Source: Pseudaquabacterium pictum (GTDB taxonomy: Bacteria > Pseudomonadota > Gammaproteobacteria > Burkholderiales > Burkholderiaceae_C). Taken from it: a stretch of 64,000 nucleotides of DNA. The translations under genes were made by a program, and so were the position numbers. The stretch lies in NCBI RefSeq assembly GCF_005403045.1, contig NZ_BJCL01000005.1, forward strand, positions 248,001 through 312,000, given 5' to 3'. The notes below the pieces were generated by a model. It saw only the letters and a program-made list of their open reading frames with translations. It had not been told where the DNA came from and did no database searches. This document shows, piece by piece, positions 9,004-16,735 of the stretch (positions within the stretch are counted from its first letter, which is position 1; each line of letters starts with the position of its first letter).

Positions 9004-9885
9004 ATGTTCCTCGTCCCCCACACCGGTCCGCTCGCCCGCCGCCAGCTGCTGACGGCCGCCCTGGGCAGCGCCTTCGGGTCCTGGCTGCCGGTCGAGTCGG
9101 CGCACGCGGCCATGGCCGGCATCCCGCTGGCGCAGGACGCCCCCGACGGCCTGCAGCCGGCCGGCTACCTGGTCAGCGAGAAGTACGACGGCGTGCGCGC
9201 GGTCTGGGATGGCCGGCAGCTGCGCTTCCGCAGCGGCCTGCCGGTGCCGGCGCCGGCCGGCTTCCTGCAGCGCCTGCCGCCGGTGCCGCTGGATGGCGAG
9301 TTGTGGCTGGGTCGTGGCCAGTTCGAGGCCACCGCCGGCCTGGTGCGCCGCCTCGAGGCCAGCGACGCCGACTGGCGGGCCCTGCGCTACATGGTCTTCG
9401 ACATGCCCTGGGCCGAGGGCGGCTTCGCCAGCCGCCATGCGCTGTTGCAGGCCCTGTTGCGCCAGCATGGCCAGCCCGCGCTGGAGGCGGCGCCGCAGGC
9501 CACCGTGGCCGACCGCCCGGCCTTGCTGCAGAAACTGGATGCGGTGGTGCAGGCCGGCGGCGAAGGCCTGGTGCTGCGCCGTGCAGATGCGCTGTATGCC
9601 GGTGGCCGCAGCGCCGGCATGCTCAAGCTCAAGCCCTTGCAGGATGCCGAGGCGGTGGTGCTGGCCCATCTGCCGGGCCAGGGCCGCCATGCCGGCCGGC
9701 TGGGCGCGCTGCGGGTGCGCAGCGACAGCGGCCATGTCTTCCAGATCGGCACCGGCTTCAGCGATGCCGAGCGTGATGCGCCGCCCGCACCGGGCACGCG
9801 CATCAGCTTCGCCCACCGCGGGCTCACGGAGGCGGGGGTACCGCGCTTCGCCAGCTTCTTGCGCGTGCGGCCAGCGGGCCTGTGA
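9004..9885 (+). CDS. Small exported ATP-dependent DNA ligase (LigE-like)
   Basis: A 293-residue nucleotidyltransferase of the ATP-dependent DNA ligase family, which seals nicks using ATP. The adenylation motif I is EKYDGVRA with Lys60 as the AMP-bearing residue. Later motifs include LDGELWLGRGQFE, RYMVFDMP, GGEGLVLRRADALY and MLKLKP, followed by a short OB-fold-like C-terminus. The start at 9004 gives a twin-arginine-type leader (ARRQLLTAALGSAFG) with a likely cleavage after SAHA, so the enzyme is predicted to act in the periplasm, like the secreted LigE group of Haemophilus and Neisseria. It is not the replicative ligase. The last 62 bp overlap the 3' end of the opposite-strand YqjK-like gene. 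Confidence 0.88.
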   Translation: MFLVPHTGPLARRQLLTAALGSAFGSWLPVESAHAAMAGIPLAQDAPDGLQPAGYLVSEKYDGVRAVWDGRQLRFRSGLPVPAPAGFLQRLPPVPLDGELWLGRGQFEATAGLVRRLEASDADWRALRYMVFDMPWAEGGFASRHALLQALLRQHGQPALEAAPQATVADRPALLQKLDAVVQAGGEGLVLRRADALYAGGRSAGMLKLKPLQDAEAVVLAHLPGQGRHAGRLGALRVRSDSGHVFQIGTGFSDAERDAPPAPGTRISFAHRGLTEAGVPRFASFLRVRPAGL

Positions 9886-10210
9886 CAGCGCCCAGCAGCT
9901 GCACGGCCACCGGGCCCAGCCGGTCGCGCCAGCGGTGCATGCGCTGCCACAGCCGCCAGCCGGCCCAGAGGCGACCGGCCAGCCAGGCCACGCGGCGGGG
10001 CCGCCACAGCACCAGCAGGGCCACGCCCACGCCCACCCATTGCGGATGGGCCTTCAGCCATTGCCAGCCCCGGCGCACCTGGTCGACCAGGGCCAGCGGC
10101 GTGCGCAGCACCTGGGCATCCACCGCCAGCTGGCCGCGCAGCGCCGCGCTGCGCGTCTGCAGGGCACGGCCACGTTCGGCCAGGGCGTGCTGCTGGGTGT
10201 CGAAGAACAT
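9824..10210 (-). CDS. YqjK-like protein
   Basis: A 128-residue protein with a helical, charged N-terminus (FFDTQQHALAERGRALQTRSAALRGQL), a central hydrophobic stretch (PQWVGVGVALLVLWRP) and a basic C-terminal half. This layout and its place immediately after YqjD- and YqjE-type genes identify it as the third member of that trio (YqjK family). Function is unknown; in the family the trio is linked to the inner membrane and to stationary-phase or osmotic stress. The start codon shares its last base with the stop of the upstream yqjE-like gene. The 3' end runs 62 bp into the convergent DNA ligase gene. Confidence 0.7.
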   Translation of the reverse strand: MFFDTQQHALAERGRALQTRSAALRGQLAVDAQVLRTPLALVDQVRRGWQWLKAHPQWVGVGVALLVLWRPRRVAWLAGRLWAGWRLWQRMHRWRDRLGPVAVQLLGAVTGPLAARARSWRSAVPPPP

Positions 10211-10629
10211 CAGGCTGGCGGCGTCGGGTCGAGCCCGGCGCGGTCCTGGGCCAGTTCGGCCCGGCTGTCGGGCAGGGCGCCCGCCGGGTTGGCGAGGCGG
10301 CGCCGCGCCTCATTGAACATGTAGGCGCCGGTGCCCAGGCAGCCCAGCGTCAGCAGGGCCAGCACCAGCGGGCGCCAGGTCTCGGGCGTCAGCGCCACCA
10401 GCATGGCCACGCCCAGCAGCAGGCCCAGGGCGATGAACAGCAGGGCCACGCCGGCCCAGACCAGCGCGTCGAAGATGCGCAGCTTTTCCTGCTCGAACTC
10501 GTTGGCGATGAGGTCCAGGCGCACCTGGACGATCTCCAGCAGCGTGGCCAGCAGACGCTGCAGCGACTGGAACAGGCCGCGGCCAGGCTCGGGCGGCGGC
10601 ATGCCGTTCGGCCCGGCCACCGGGGTCAA
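10210..10629 (-). CDS. Phage-holin-superfamily / YqjE-like membrane protein
   Basis: A 139-residue inner-membrane protein with two adjacent hydrophobic helices (LVWAGVALLFIALGLLLGVAMLVAL and PLVLALLTLGCLGTGAYMF) after an amphipathic N-terminus with LLATLLEIVQVRLDLIANEFEQEK, the typical YqjE (putative actinobacterial holin-X, holin III) pattern. Despite the family name there is no phage context. It sits between yqjD- and yqjK-like genes with 4-bp and 1-bp overlaps, so the three are one transcript. The C-terminal 35 residues are polar and probably disordered. Confidence 0.82.
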   Translation of the reverse strand: MTPVAGPNGMPPPEPGRGLFQSLQRLLATLLEIVQVRLDLIANEFEQEKLRIFDALVWAGVALLFIALGLLLGVAMLVALTPETWRPLVLALLTLGCLGTGAYMFNEARRRLANPAGALPDSRAELAQDRAGLDPTPPA

Positions 10630-10937
10630 CGCCGGCCGATCAGCAGGCCCACGATCAGGCCGATGCCGGCGGCGGCGCCGATCGCCTTCCAGGGGTGCTC
10701 ATGCACATAGTCGTCGGCCGCATGGCCGGCCGCCTTGGCCTTGGCCACGGCGCTGTCCTGCAGGTCTTCCAGCTTCAGCTTGGCGCGGCTGATGCGCTCT
10801 TCGACCTTGGCGCGCCATTCGGTGGCGCTGGCGCCGGTCTGCTCGGCGCCCAGGCGCAGCAGTTCCTCGGCGTCGCTGATCACCACGCGCAGGTCGGCCA
10901 TCAGCTTGTCCTTCTGGGCAACGGTCATGTCGTTCAT
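10626..10937 (-). CDS. YqjD/ElaB family (DUF883) membrane-anchored protein
   Basis: A 103-residue DUF883 protein. In E. coli YqjD and ElaB are C-tail-anchored inner-membrane proteins that bind ribosomes in stationary phase. The N-terminal 70 residues are helical and charged (LMADLRVVISDAEELLRLGAEQTG), then comes the family signature DDYVHEHPWKAIGAAAGIGLIVGLLIGRR with a glycine-rich tail anchor and a terminal Arg-Arg. The ATG at 10937 begins MNDMTVAQKD. The longer open frame upstream overlaps the PhoH gene and has no support. First gene of the yqjD-yqjE-yqjK transcript. Confidence 0.88.
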   Translation of the reverse strand: MNDMTVAQKDKLMADLRVVISDAEELLRLGAEQTGASATEWRAKVEERISRAKLKLEDLQDSAVAKAKAAGHAADDYVHEHPWKAIGAAAGIGLIVGLLIGRR

Positions 10938-11005
10938 GTTCAGGTCCTCGGAGTGGGGAGATGCCGTGTGGGAGCGTCGGCCGGGGCCATCGGTTCCGTT
11001 GATGC

Positions 11006-12733
11006 TCACAGCACCTCGGATGCGAAGTCGGCCAGCCGCGAGCGCTCGCCGCGCGCCAGCATCACATGGCCCGAATGCGGCCAGCCCTTGAAGCGGTCGA
11101 CCGCGTAGGTGAGGCCCGACGAGCCCTCGGTGAGGTAGGGCGTGTCGATCTGCGCCAGGTTGCCCAGGCAGACGATCTTGGTGCCTGGCCCAGCGCGGGT
11201 GATCAGCGTCTTCATCTGCTTGGGCGTCAGGTTCTGTGCCTCGTCGATGATGACGAACTTGTTCAGGAAGGTGCGCCCGCGCATGAAGTTCAGGCTCTTG
11301 ATCTTGATCTTGCTGCGCACCAGATCCTGGGTGGCGGCGCGGCCCCACTCGCCAGCGCTGCCATCGCCCTTGGCCAGCACTTCCAGGTTGTCGTCCAGGG
11401 CGCCCATCCAGGGGCCCATCTTCTCTTCCTCGGTGCCGGGCAGGAAGCCGATGTCCTCACCCACGGGCACGGTCACGCGGGTGACGATGATCTCGGTGTA
11501 GCGGCGGTCGTCCAGCACCTGGGAAAGGCCCGCGGCCAGCGTCATGAGCGTCTTGCCGGTGCCTGCCGTGCCGGTGAGGCTGACGAAGTCGCACTCCGGG
11601 TCCATCAGCAGGTTCAGGGCGAAGTTCTGCTCGCGGTTGCGGGCGGTGACGCCCCACACCGCATTCTTGGCATGGGTGAAGTCCTTCAGCGTCTTCAGCA
11701 CCGCGGTCTTGCCGGTGATCTCGGTGACGCGGGCGTACAGCGCCGCGGCGCCGGGCTGTTCCAGATAAACGAACTGGTTGACCATCAGCACCGGCACCAT
11801 CGGCCCGGCGATGCGGTAGAAGGTGTGGCCACCCTGCTGCCAGCTCTCCATGGTCTTGCCGTGGCGCTCCCAGAAGTCGCCGGGCAGCGCCAGCACGCCG
11901 GTGTAGAGCAGGTCGCCGTCTTCCAGCACCTTGTCGTTGAAGTAGTCCTCGGCCGCCAGGCCCAGGGCGCGGGCCTTGACCCGCATGTTGATGTCCTTGG
12001 ACACCAGCACCACCTCGCGGCCGCCGGGCTTCAGGCTCTCGGTCTCGCGCAGGCTCTTGACGACGCCCAGGATCTGGTTGTCGGCCTTGCCCTGCGGCAG
12101 GCCCGCGGGCAGCTGCACGTCCATCAGCAGGGTCTGGAAGTACAGCTTGCCGCCGGCGTCCTTGTGGCCGGTCTTGTTCAGCGGGATGCCGGCGGCGGGA
12201 TCGAGGCTGCCGTCGGTGGCCAGCGCGTCCATCTCGCGGCTGACCTGGCGGGCGTTGCGCGCCACCTCGCTCATGCCCTTCTTGTGGCCGTCCAGCTCTT
12301 CCAGCGTGATCATCGGCAGGAAGACGTCGTGTTCCTCGAAGCGGAACAGGCTCATCGGATCGTGCATCAGCACATTGGTGTCCAGCACGAACAGCTTGGC
12401 CGGCCCGCTGCCGCGCGGCGAGCGCACCCGCGGCTTCGCACCGGGCGCCGGCGGCGTGGCCAGCGACAGCTGCTTGGTCGGCATGCCGGGCGATGCCGGT
12501 TTCGGTGCGGCCACCGGGGCCGCCACCGCCGCAGTAGCCTTGGCGCCGCCGCGTGCCGGCAGCTTGGGCGCGGCCACCGCCGCGGCACCGTCGAACAGGT
12601 CCAGCGACGCCGGCGCAGCCGGTTCGGCGCGGGTCTTGCCGCTCTTGCGTTCGGCGCGCGGTGCGGCCTGCGACTCGAAATCGGCGGGCGACAGGATGGC
12701 GGCTTTGGTGGCGGGCGGCTTGGGCAGAGGCAT
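11006..12733 (-). CDS. PIN-domain/PhoH-type ATPase fusion
   Basis: A 575-residue two-domain protein. A low-complexity, Ala/Pro-rich N-terminus (about 100 residues) leads into a PIN ribonuclease domain beginning KLFVLDTNVLMHDP (near residue 120), and then a PhoH ATPase domain with Walker A LTGTAGTGKTLM (near residue 390) and Walker B FVIIDEAQNLTP. PIN-PhoH proteins of mycobacteria are RNA helicases/ribonucleases; a role in RNA turnover is inferred from that. Start at ATG 12733 was chosen over an in-frame upstream GTG/ATG that reaches into the terminator. The acidic PIN residues appear intact (DTN, EELDG). It stands alone, between the Bcp terminator and the yqjD-like gene. Confidence 0.88.
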   Translation of the reverse strand: MPLPKPPATKAAILSPADFESQAAPRAERKSGKTRAEPAAPASLDLFDGAAAVAAPKLPARGGAKATAAVAAPVAAPKPASPGMPTKQLSLATPPAPGAKPRVRSPRGSGPAKLFVLDTNVLMHDPMSLFRFEEHDVFLPMITLEELDGHKKGMSEVARNARQVSREMDALATDGSLDPAAGIPLNKTGHKDAGGKLYFQTLLMDVQLPAGLPQGKADNQILGVVKSLRETESLKPGGREVVLVSKDINMRVKARALGLAAEDYFNDKVLEDGDLLYTGVLALPGDFWERHGKTMESWQQGGHTFYRIAGPMVPVLMVNQFVYLEQPGAAALYARVTEITGKTAVLKTLKDFTHAKNAVWGVTARNREQNFALNLLMDPECDFVSLTGTAGTGKTLMTLAAGLSQVLDDRRYTEIIVTRVTVPVGEDIGFLPGTEEEKMGPWMGALDDNLEVLAKGDGSAGEWGRAATQDLVRSKIKIKSLNFMRGRTFLNKFVIIDEAQNLTPKQMKTLITRAGPGTKIVCLGNLAQIDTPYLTEGSSGLTYAVDRFKGWPHSGHVMLARGERSRLADFASEVL

Positions 12734-12797
12734 GGGCGGCGGGGAGGTGGGCGTGTCTAGGCGGGGCAGGGGCGGGTCGGGCACATGGACCGCCAAC

Positions 12798-12825
12798 AAA
12801 AAAGCCGCACAGGCAACTGTGCGGC
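12798..12825 (-). terminator. Rho-independent terminator of the bcp gene
   Basis: GCCGCACAG (12804-12812), loop of 4, CTGTGCGGC (12817-12825): a perfect 9-bp stem. On the minus strand it is followed by six T residues (A-run at 12798-12803). It lies about 110 nt downstream of the bcp stop codon and upstream of the PhoH gene, so it separates the two transcripts. Confidence 0.85.
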
Positions 12826-12937
12826 TTCGTTGTGGAAGGGAGTGTGCGTCGGGCGACTCACCAGCATGGGGCGATGATACACAGCCACCCCGAGGCGGCC
12901 GGTGACGGCCGCGTGACCAGGTGCGTCACCCGGGGCA

Positions 12938-13414
12938 TCAGGCCGCCTTCTTCAGGTCCTTCACGGCCTTCAGCACTTCATCCACATGGCCGGCCACCTT
13001 GATGCCGCGCCACTCGGCACGCAGCACGCCGGCCGCGTCGATCAGGAAGGTGCTGCGCTCGATGCCCTTGACCTTCTTGCCGTACATGATCTTGTTCTTG
13101 ACCACGCCGAACATGTGGCACAGCTTCTCTTCGGTGTCGGCGATCAGCTGGTAGGGCAGCTCGAGGTTCTGGCGGAACTTCTCATGCGAGGCCATGTTGT
13201 CGCGCGAGACGCCAAACACCACGGCGCCGGCCTTCAGAAAGTCCTTGTGCTTGTCGCGGAATTGCATGGCCTCGGTGGTGCAACCGGGGGTATGGTCCTT
13301 GGGGTAGAAATACAGCACCACGGCTTGACCGTTGAAGGCGGCCGGCGTGAACTTCACACCGCCGGTGGCTTGGGCTTCGAAATCAGGCAGGTTCTTGTTG
13401 AGGACAGGCGTCAT
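12938..13414 (-). CDS. bcp: Bcp-type peroxiredoxin (thioredoxin-dependent thiol peroxidase)
   Basis: A 158-residue AhpC/TSA-family peroxiredoxin of the BCP/PrxQ type, which reduces hydrogen and organic peroxides in the cytoplasm using thioredoxin. The peroxidatic Cys45 sits in FYPKDHTPGCTTEAM. The resolving cysteine found five residues later in E. coli Bcp is replaced by Met50; another Cys occurs at position 99 (KLCHMFG), so the enzyme may work as a 1-Cys or atypical type. GVSRDN and KGIERSTFLID are typical. Ends with its own terminator. Confidence 0.93.
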   Translation of the reverse strand: MTPVLNKNLPDFEAQATGGVKFTPAAFNGQAVVLYFYPKDHTPGCTTEAMQFRDKHKDFLKAGAVVFGVSRDNMASHEKFRQNLELPYQLIADTEEKLCHMFGVVKNKIMYGKKVKGIERSTFLIDAAGVLRAEWRGIKVAGHVDEVLKAVKDLKKAA

Positions 13415-13510
13415 GAGCGGTTGTGAAGGTCAGACGTTGAGCCCTCTCAGGGCGAATGTCGGGCGAGTGGCTGGGCGCATGCAAGAACCCCAGCAAGGGC
13501 ATAACCTGCG

Positions 13511-13516
13511 ATTATA
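13511..13516 (-). promoter_or_regulatory. Possible -10 element of the bcp promoter
   Basis: On the minus strand this reads TATAAT, a perfect sigma-70 -10 box in an otherwise very GC-rich region, about 95 bp upstream of the bcp start codon. The -35 region at the right distance (GGGGCA) matches poorly, so the call rests on the -10 alone. Confidence 0.4.
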
Positions 13517-13589
13517 AAGTTTCGGCGTTGCTCTGCCCCACGGGGCGGGTCCTCGCATTCCCGTGTTGCGTTTCCCTTCGCACCGCGCA

Positions 13590-13970
13590 TCAGGCAGCCG
13601 GCGCCAGCAGCAGGGCGGCCACGGCCGAGCGGCCTTCACTGACCAGCACGTTGTAGGTGCGGCAGGCGGCGGCGGTGTCCATCGTTTCCACGCCGATGCG
13701 CCGGTCGATCAGCGCGCGCATCAGCCCGGCCGGAACGAACTTCAGCCGCGGCCCGCTGCCGAAGATCACCAGCTCGGGCTGCATGGCCAGGATGGCGCTG
13801 AAGTGCTCGGCCACCAGGTCGTCCGGCGTGGCCGGCGGCCAGGGCTGCACCACGCCCTGCCAGGGCACCAGCAGGCTGTGGCCGAAGCGCTGGTTGCCGA
13901 CCCACAGCGCGTCGGCATCGTGGCGGGTGATGACATTGGTGCCGGCCAGCACATCGGGTTGGAACTTCAC
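13590..13970 (-). CDS. Mth938-like domain protein (DUF498/DUF598)
   Basis: A 126-residue protein of the Mth938-like/AAMDC family, with the conserved pattern LVPW near residue 30, then ELVIFGSGPRLKFVPAGL and GVETMDTAAACRTYNVLVSEGRSAVAALLL. The molecular function of the family is not established. GTG at 13970 was taken as the start because family members begin close to KFQPD; an in-frame ATG at 14066 would add 32 unlike residues downstream of a perfect -10 box. It is divergent from alaA. Confidence 0.82.
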   Translation of the reverse strand: MKFQPDVLAGTNVITRHDADALWVGNQRFGHSLLVPWQGVVQPWPPATPDDLVAEHFSAILAMQPELVIFGSGPRLKFVPAGLMRALIDRRIGVETMDTAAACRTYNVLVSEGRSAVAALLLAPAA

Positions 13971-14042
13971 GGCGGCGGTGCTCGATGGTGGGCCGGCGGT
14001 GCGGCGACCGGTGCGCCGGAAGCGGCACACCCAAGGGCTAAA

Positions 14043-14048
14043 ATTATA
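14043..14048 (-). promoter_or_regulatory. Possible -10 box in the Mth938/alaA divergent region
   Basis: Minus-strand TATAAT in an isolated AT-rich island (14037-14055) about 75 bp upstream of the GTG start of the Mth938-like gene. No convincing -35 at 16-18 bp. The same island could also contribute to the divergent alaA promoter. Confidence 0.4.
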
Positions 14049-14129
14049 GGTTTTGCGCTGCAGCATGCCCGCCGGAGGCCCATCCCGCCGGGATCCGCCG
14101 CCAGCCAAGCCACCCCTGGGGAACCGCCC

Positions 14130-15398
14130 GTGTCCACTGTGAAACCGCACGCCAGCCCATCGCCTGCAGGCCTGACGCCGATCGTCAAGTCGGCCAAGCT
14201 GGCCAACGTCTGCTACGACATCCGCGGCCCGGTGCTGGACAAGGCCCGCCAGATGGAGGACGAGGGCCAGAAGATCATCAAGCTGAACATCGGCAACATC
14301 GCCGCGTTCGGCATCGAGCCGCCCGACGAGATCGTGCAGGACATGATCCGCAATCTGCCGCACACGGCCGGCTACACCGACAGCAAGGGCCTGTTCGCGC
14401 CGCGCAAGGCGGTGGTGCACTACTGCCAGGAAAAGAAGATCGCCGGCGTGACGGTGGACGATGTCTACCTGGGCAACGGCGCCTCCGAGCTCATCACCAT
14501 GAGCATGAACGCGCTGCTCAACACCGGCGACGAGATCCTCGTGCCCGCGCCCGACTACCCGCTGTGGACGGCCAGCGTGGCGCTGTCCGGCGGCACGCCG
14601 GTGCACTACCTGTGCGACGAGGGCGCCGACTGGACGCCCGATCTCGACGACATCCGCCGCAAGATCACGCCCAACACCCGGGGCATCGTGGTCATCAACC
14701 CGAACAACCCGACCGGCACGCTCTACCCCGAGAGCGTGCTGCGCGAGATTGTGGAGATCGCCCGCCAGCACCAGTTGATCGTCTTCGCCGACGAGATCTA
14801 CGACAAGACGCTGTACGACGGCGTCACCCACACCAGCATCGCCAGCCTGGCCGACGACGTGCTGTTCGTCACCTTCAACGGCCTGAGCAAGAACTACCGC
14901 AGCTGCGGCTACCGCGCCGGCTGGATGATCGTCTCGGGCGACAAGCGCCATGCCCGCGACTACATCGAGGGCCTGAACATGCTGTCGTCGATGCGGCTGT
15001 GCGCCAACACGCCGGGCCAGCTGGCCATCCAGACGGCGCTGGGCGGCTACCAGAGCATCAAGGACCTGGTGGCACCCACCGGCCGGCTGTGCCGCCAGCG
15101 CGACCTGGCCTACAACCTGCTGACCCAGATCCCGGGCGTCAGCGTGGTCAAGCCCAAGGCGGCGCTGTACATGTTCCCGCGCCTGGACCCGAAGATGTAC
15201 CCGATCGCCGACGACCAGCAGTTCGCCTACGAGCTGCTGGCCGAGCAGAAGGTGCTGATCGTGCAGGGCACCGGCTTCAACTGGATCGCGCCCGACCACT
15301 TCCGCCTGGTGTTCCTGCCCAACTCCGACGATCTGGCGGAGGCCATCGGCCGCATCGACCAGTTCCTGTCGCATTACCGCCGCCGGCACTCGCTTTGA
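14130..15398 (+). CDS. alaA: Alanine-synthesising aminotransferase AlaA
   Basis: A 422-residue class I/II PLP-dependent aminotransferase; AlaA transfers the amino group of glutamate to pyruvate to make alanine. Recognisable pieces are KLNIGNIAAFGIEPPDEI, the substrate region YLGNGASELI, VVINPNNPTGTLYP, FADEIYDK and the PLP-lysine segment FNGLSKNYRSCGYRAGW (Lys about residue 254). The start is a GTG preceded by GGGG; a second GTG three codons later is the alternative. It is the first gene of a plus-strand run in which hom follows after 14 bp. This alaA-hom-thrC order is common in Burkholderiales and ties alanine and threonine synthesis together. Confidence 0.93.
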   Translation: MSTVKPHASPSPAGLTPIVKSAKLANVCYDIRGPVLDKARQMEDEGQKIIKLNIGNIAAFGIEPPDEIVQDMIRNLPHTAGYTDSKGLFAPRKAVVHYCQEKKIAGVTVDDVYLGNGASELITMSMNALLNTGDEILVPAPDYPLWTASVALSGGTPVHYLCDEGADWTPDLDDIRRKITPNTRGIVVINPNNPTGTLYPESVLREIVEIARQHQLIVFADEIYDKTLYDGVTHTSIASLADDVLFVTFNGLSKNYRSCGYRAGWMIVSGDKRHARDYIEGLNMLSSMRLCANTPGQLAIQTALGGYQSIKDLVAPTGRLCRQRDLAYNLLTQIPGVSVVKPKAALYMFPRLDPKMYPIADDQQFAYELLAEQKVLIVQGTGFNWIAPDHFRLVFLPNSDDLAEAIGRIDQFLSHYRRRHSL

Positions 15399-15412
15399 AC
15401 TTGAAGAAAGAC

Positions 15413-16735
15413 ATGTCCATGAAGCCCATCCAGGTCGGCCTGCTCGGCATCGGCACCGTCGGCAGCGGCACCTTCCAGGTGCTGGCCCGCAACCAGGCAG
15501 AGATCCGCCGCCGCGCCGGCCGCGGCATCGAGATCACCATGGTGGCCGATCTGGACACCGAGCGCGCCCGCGCCATCGTCGGCCCCGAGGTGCAGGTGGT
15601 GGCCGATGGCCGCGCCATCGTCGCCAACCCCGACATCGACATCGTCATCGAGCTGATCGGCGGCTACGGCATTGCCAAGACGCTGGTGATGGAAGCCATC
15701 GCCGCCGGCAAGCATGTGGTGACGGCCAACAAGGCGCTGCTGGCGGTGCACGGCACCGAGATCTTTGCCGCGGCGCGCGCCAAGGGCGTGATGGTCGGCT
15801 TCGAGGCGGCGGTGGCCGGTGGCATCCCGATCATCAAGGCGCTGCGCGAGGGCCTGACGGCCAACCGCATCGAGTGGATCGCCGGCATCATCAACGGCAC
15901 CACCAACTTCATCCTGAGCGAGATGCGCGACAAGGGTCTGGACTTCGGCGTCGTGCTGAAGGAGGCCCAGCGCCTGGGCTATGCCGAGGCCGACCCGACC
16001 TTCGACATCGAAGGCGTGGACGCCGCGCACAAGGCCAGCATCATGAGCGCCATCGCCTTCGGCACGCCGGTTCAGTTCGGCCAGGCGCATGTGGAGGGCA
16101 TCACCAAGCTGCAGGCGGCCGACATCCGCTACGCCGAGCAGCTTGGCTACCGCATCAAGCTGCTGGGCATCACCAAGCGCCGGGATGATGTTGGCGGCAT
16201 CGAGCTGCGCGTGCACCCCACGCTGGTGCCGGCCAAGCGGTTGATCGCTAACGTGGAAGGCGCGATGAACGCGGTGGTGGTGCAGGGCGATGCCGTGGGC
16301 ACCACGCTGTACTACGGCAAGGGCGCGGGCAGCGAGCCCACCGCCAGCGCCGTGGTGGCCGACCTGGTCGACATCACCCGCCTGCACACCGCCGATGCCG
16401 ACCACCGCGTGCCGCACCTGGCCTTCCAGCCCGATGCCACCGCGGCCACGCCCATCCTGCCGATCAGCGATGTGGTGACGGCGTTCTACCTGCGCCTGCA
16501 GGTGGCCGACCAGACCGGCGTGCTCAGCCGCATCACCACCATCCTGGCCGAGCATGACATCTCGATCGACGCGGTGCTGCAGCGTGAAAGCGCCGAAGGC
16601 GAGAAGCAGACCGACCTGATCATCCTGACCCACGACACGGTGGAAGGCCGCATGCGCGCCGCGCTGGCCCAGATGCAGGCCCTGCCGACGGTGCTGGCGC
16701 CGATCGTCAACATCCGCAAGGAAGAGTTGTCGTGA
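15413..16735 (+). CDS. hom: Homoserine dehydrogenase
   Basis: A 440-residue NAD(P)-dependent enzyme that reduces aspartate semialdehyde to homoserine for threonine and methionine. The nucleotide-binding loop GLLGIGTVGSG is at residues 9-19, the catalytic region is YAEADPTFDIEGVDAAHK, and an ACT regulatory domain (FYLRLQVADQTGVLSRI, residues about 360-430) can sense threonine. Two ATGs (15413, 15419) are possible; the first is used. Its stop overlaps the GTG start of thrC by 4 bp (GTGA), indicating translational coupling. Confidence 0.96.
   Translation: MSMKPIQVGLLGIGTVGSGTFQVLARNQAEIRRRAGRGIEITMVADLDTERARAIVGPEVQVVADGRAIVANPDIDIVIELIGGYGIAKTLVMEAIAAGKHVVTANKALLAVHGTEIFAAARAKGVMVGFEAAVAGGIPIIKALREGLTANRIEWIAGIINGTTNFILSEMRDKGLDFGVVLKEAQRLGYAEADPTFDIEGVDAAHKASIMSAIAFGTPVQFGQAHVEGITKLQAADIRYAEQLGYRIKLLGITKRRDDVGGIELRVHPTLVPAKRLIANVEGAMNAVVVQGDAVGTTLYYGKGAGSEPTASAVVADLVDITRLHTADADHRVPHLAFQPDATAATPILPISDVVTAFYLRLQVADQTGVLSRITTILAEHDISIDAVLQRESAEGEKQTDLIILTHDTVEGRMRAALAQMQALPTVLAPIVNIRKEELS

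Noticed and set aside
10210-10629. Holin-family membrane protein as a prophage remnant
   Set aside because: It sits in the YqjD/YqjE/YqjK trio with no other phage genes; the holin label is only a family name.
13971-15389. Minus-strand open frame of 599 residues covering alaA
   Set aside because: Only its last 126 residues (Mth938-like) resemble a protein; the rest is a shadow of alaA.
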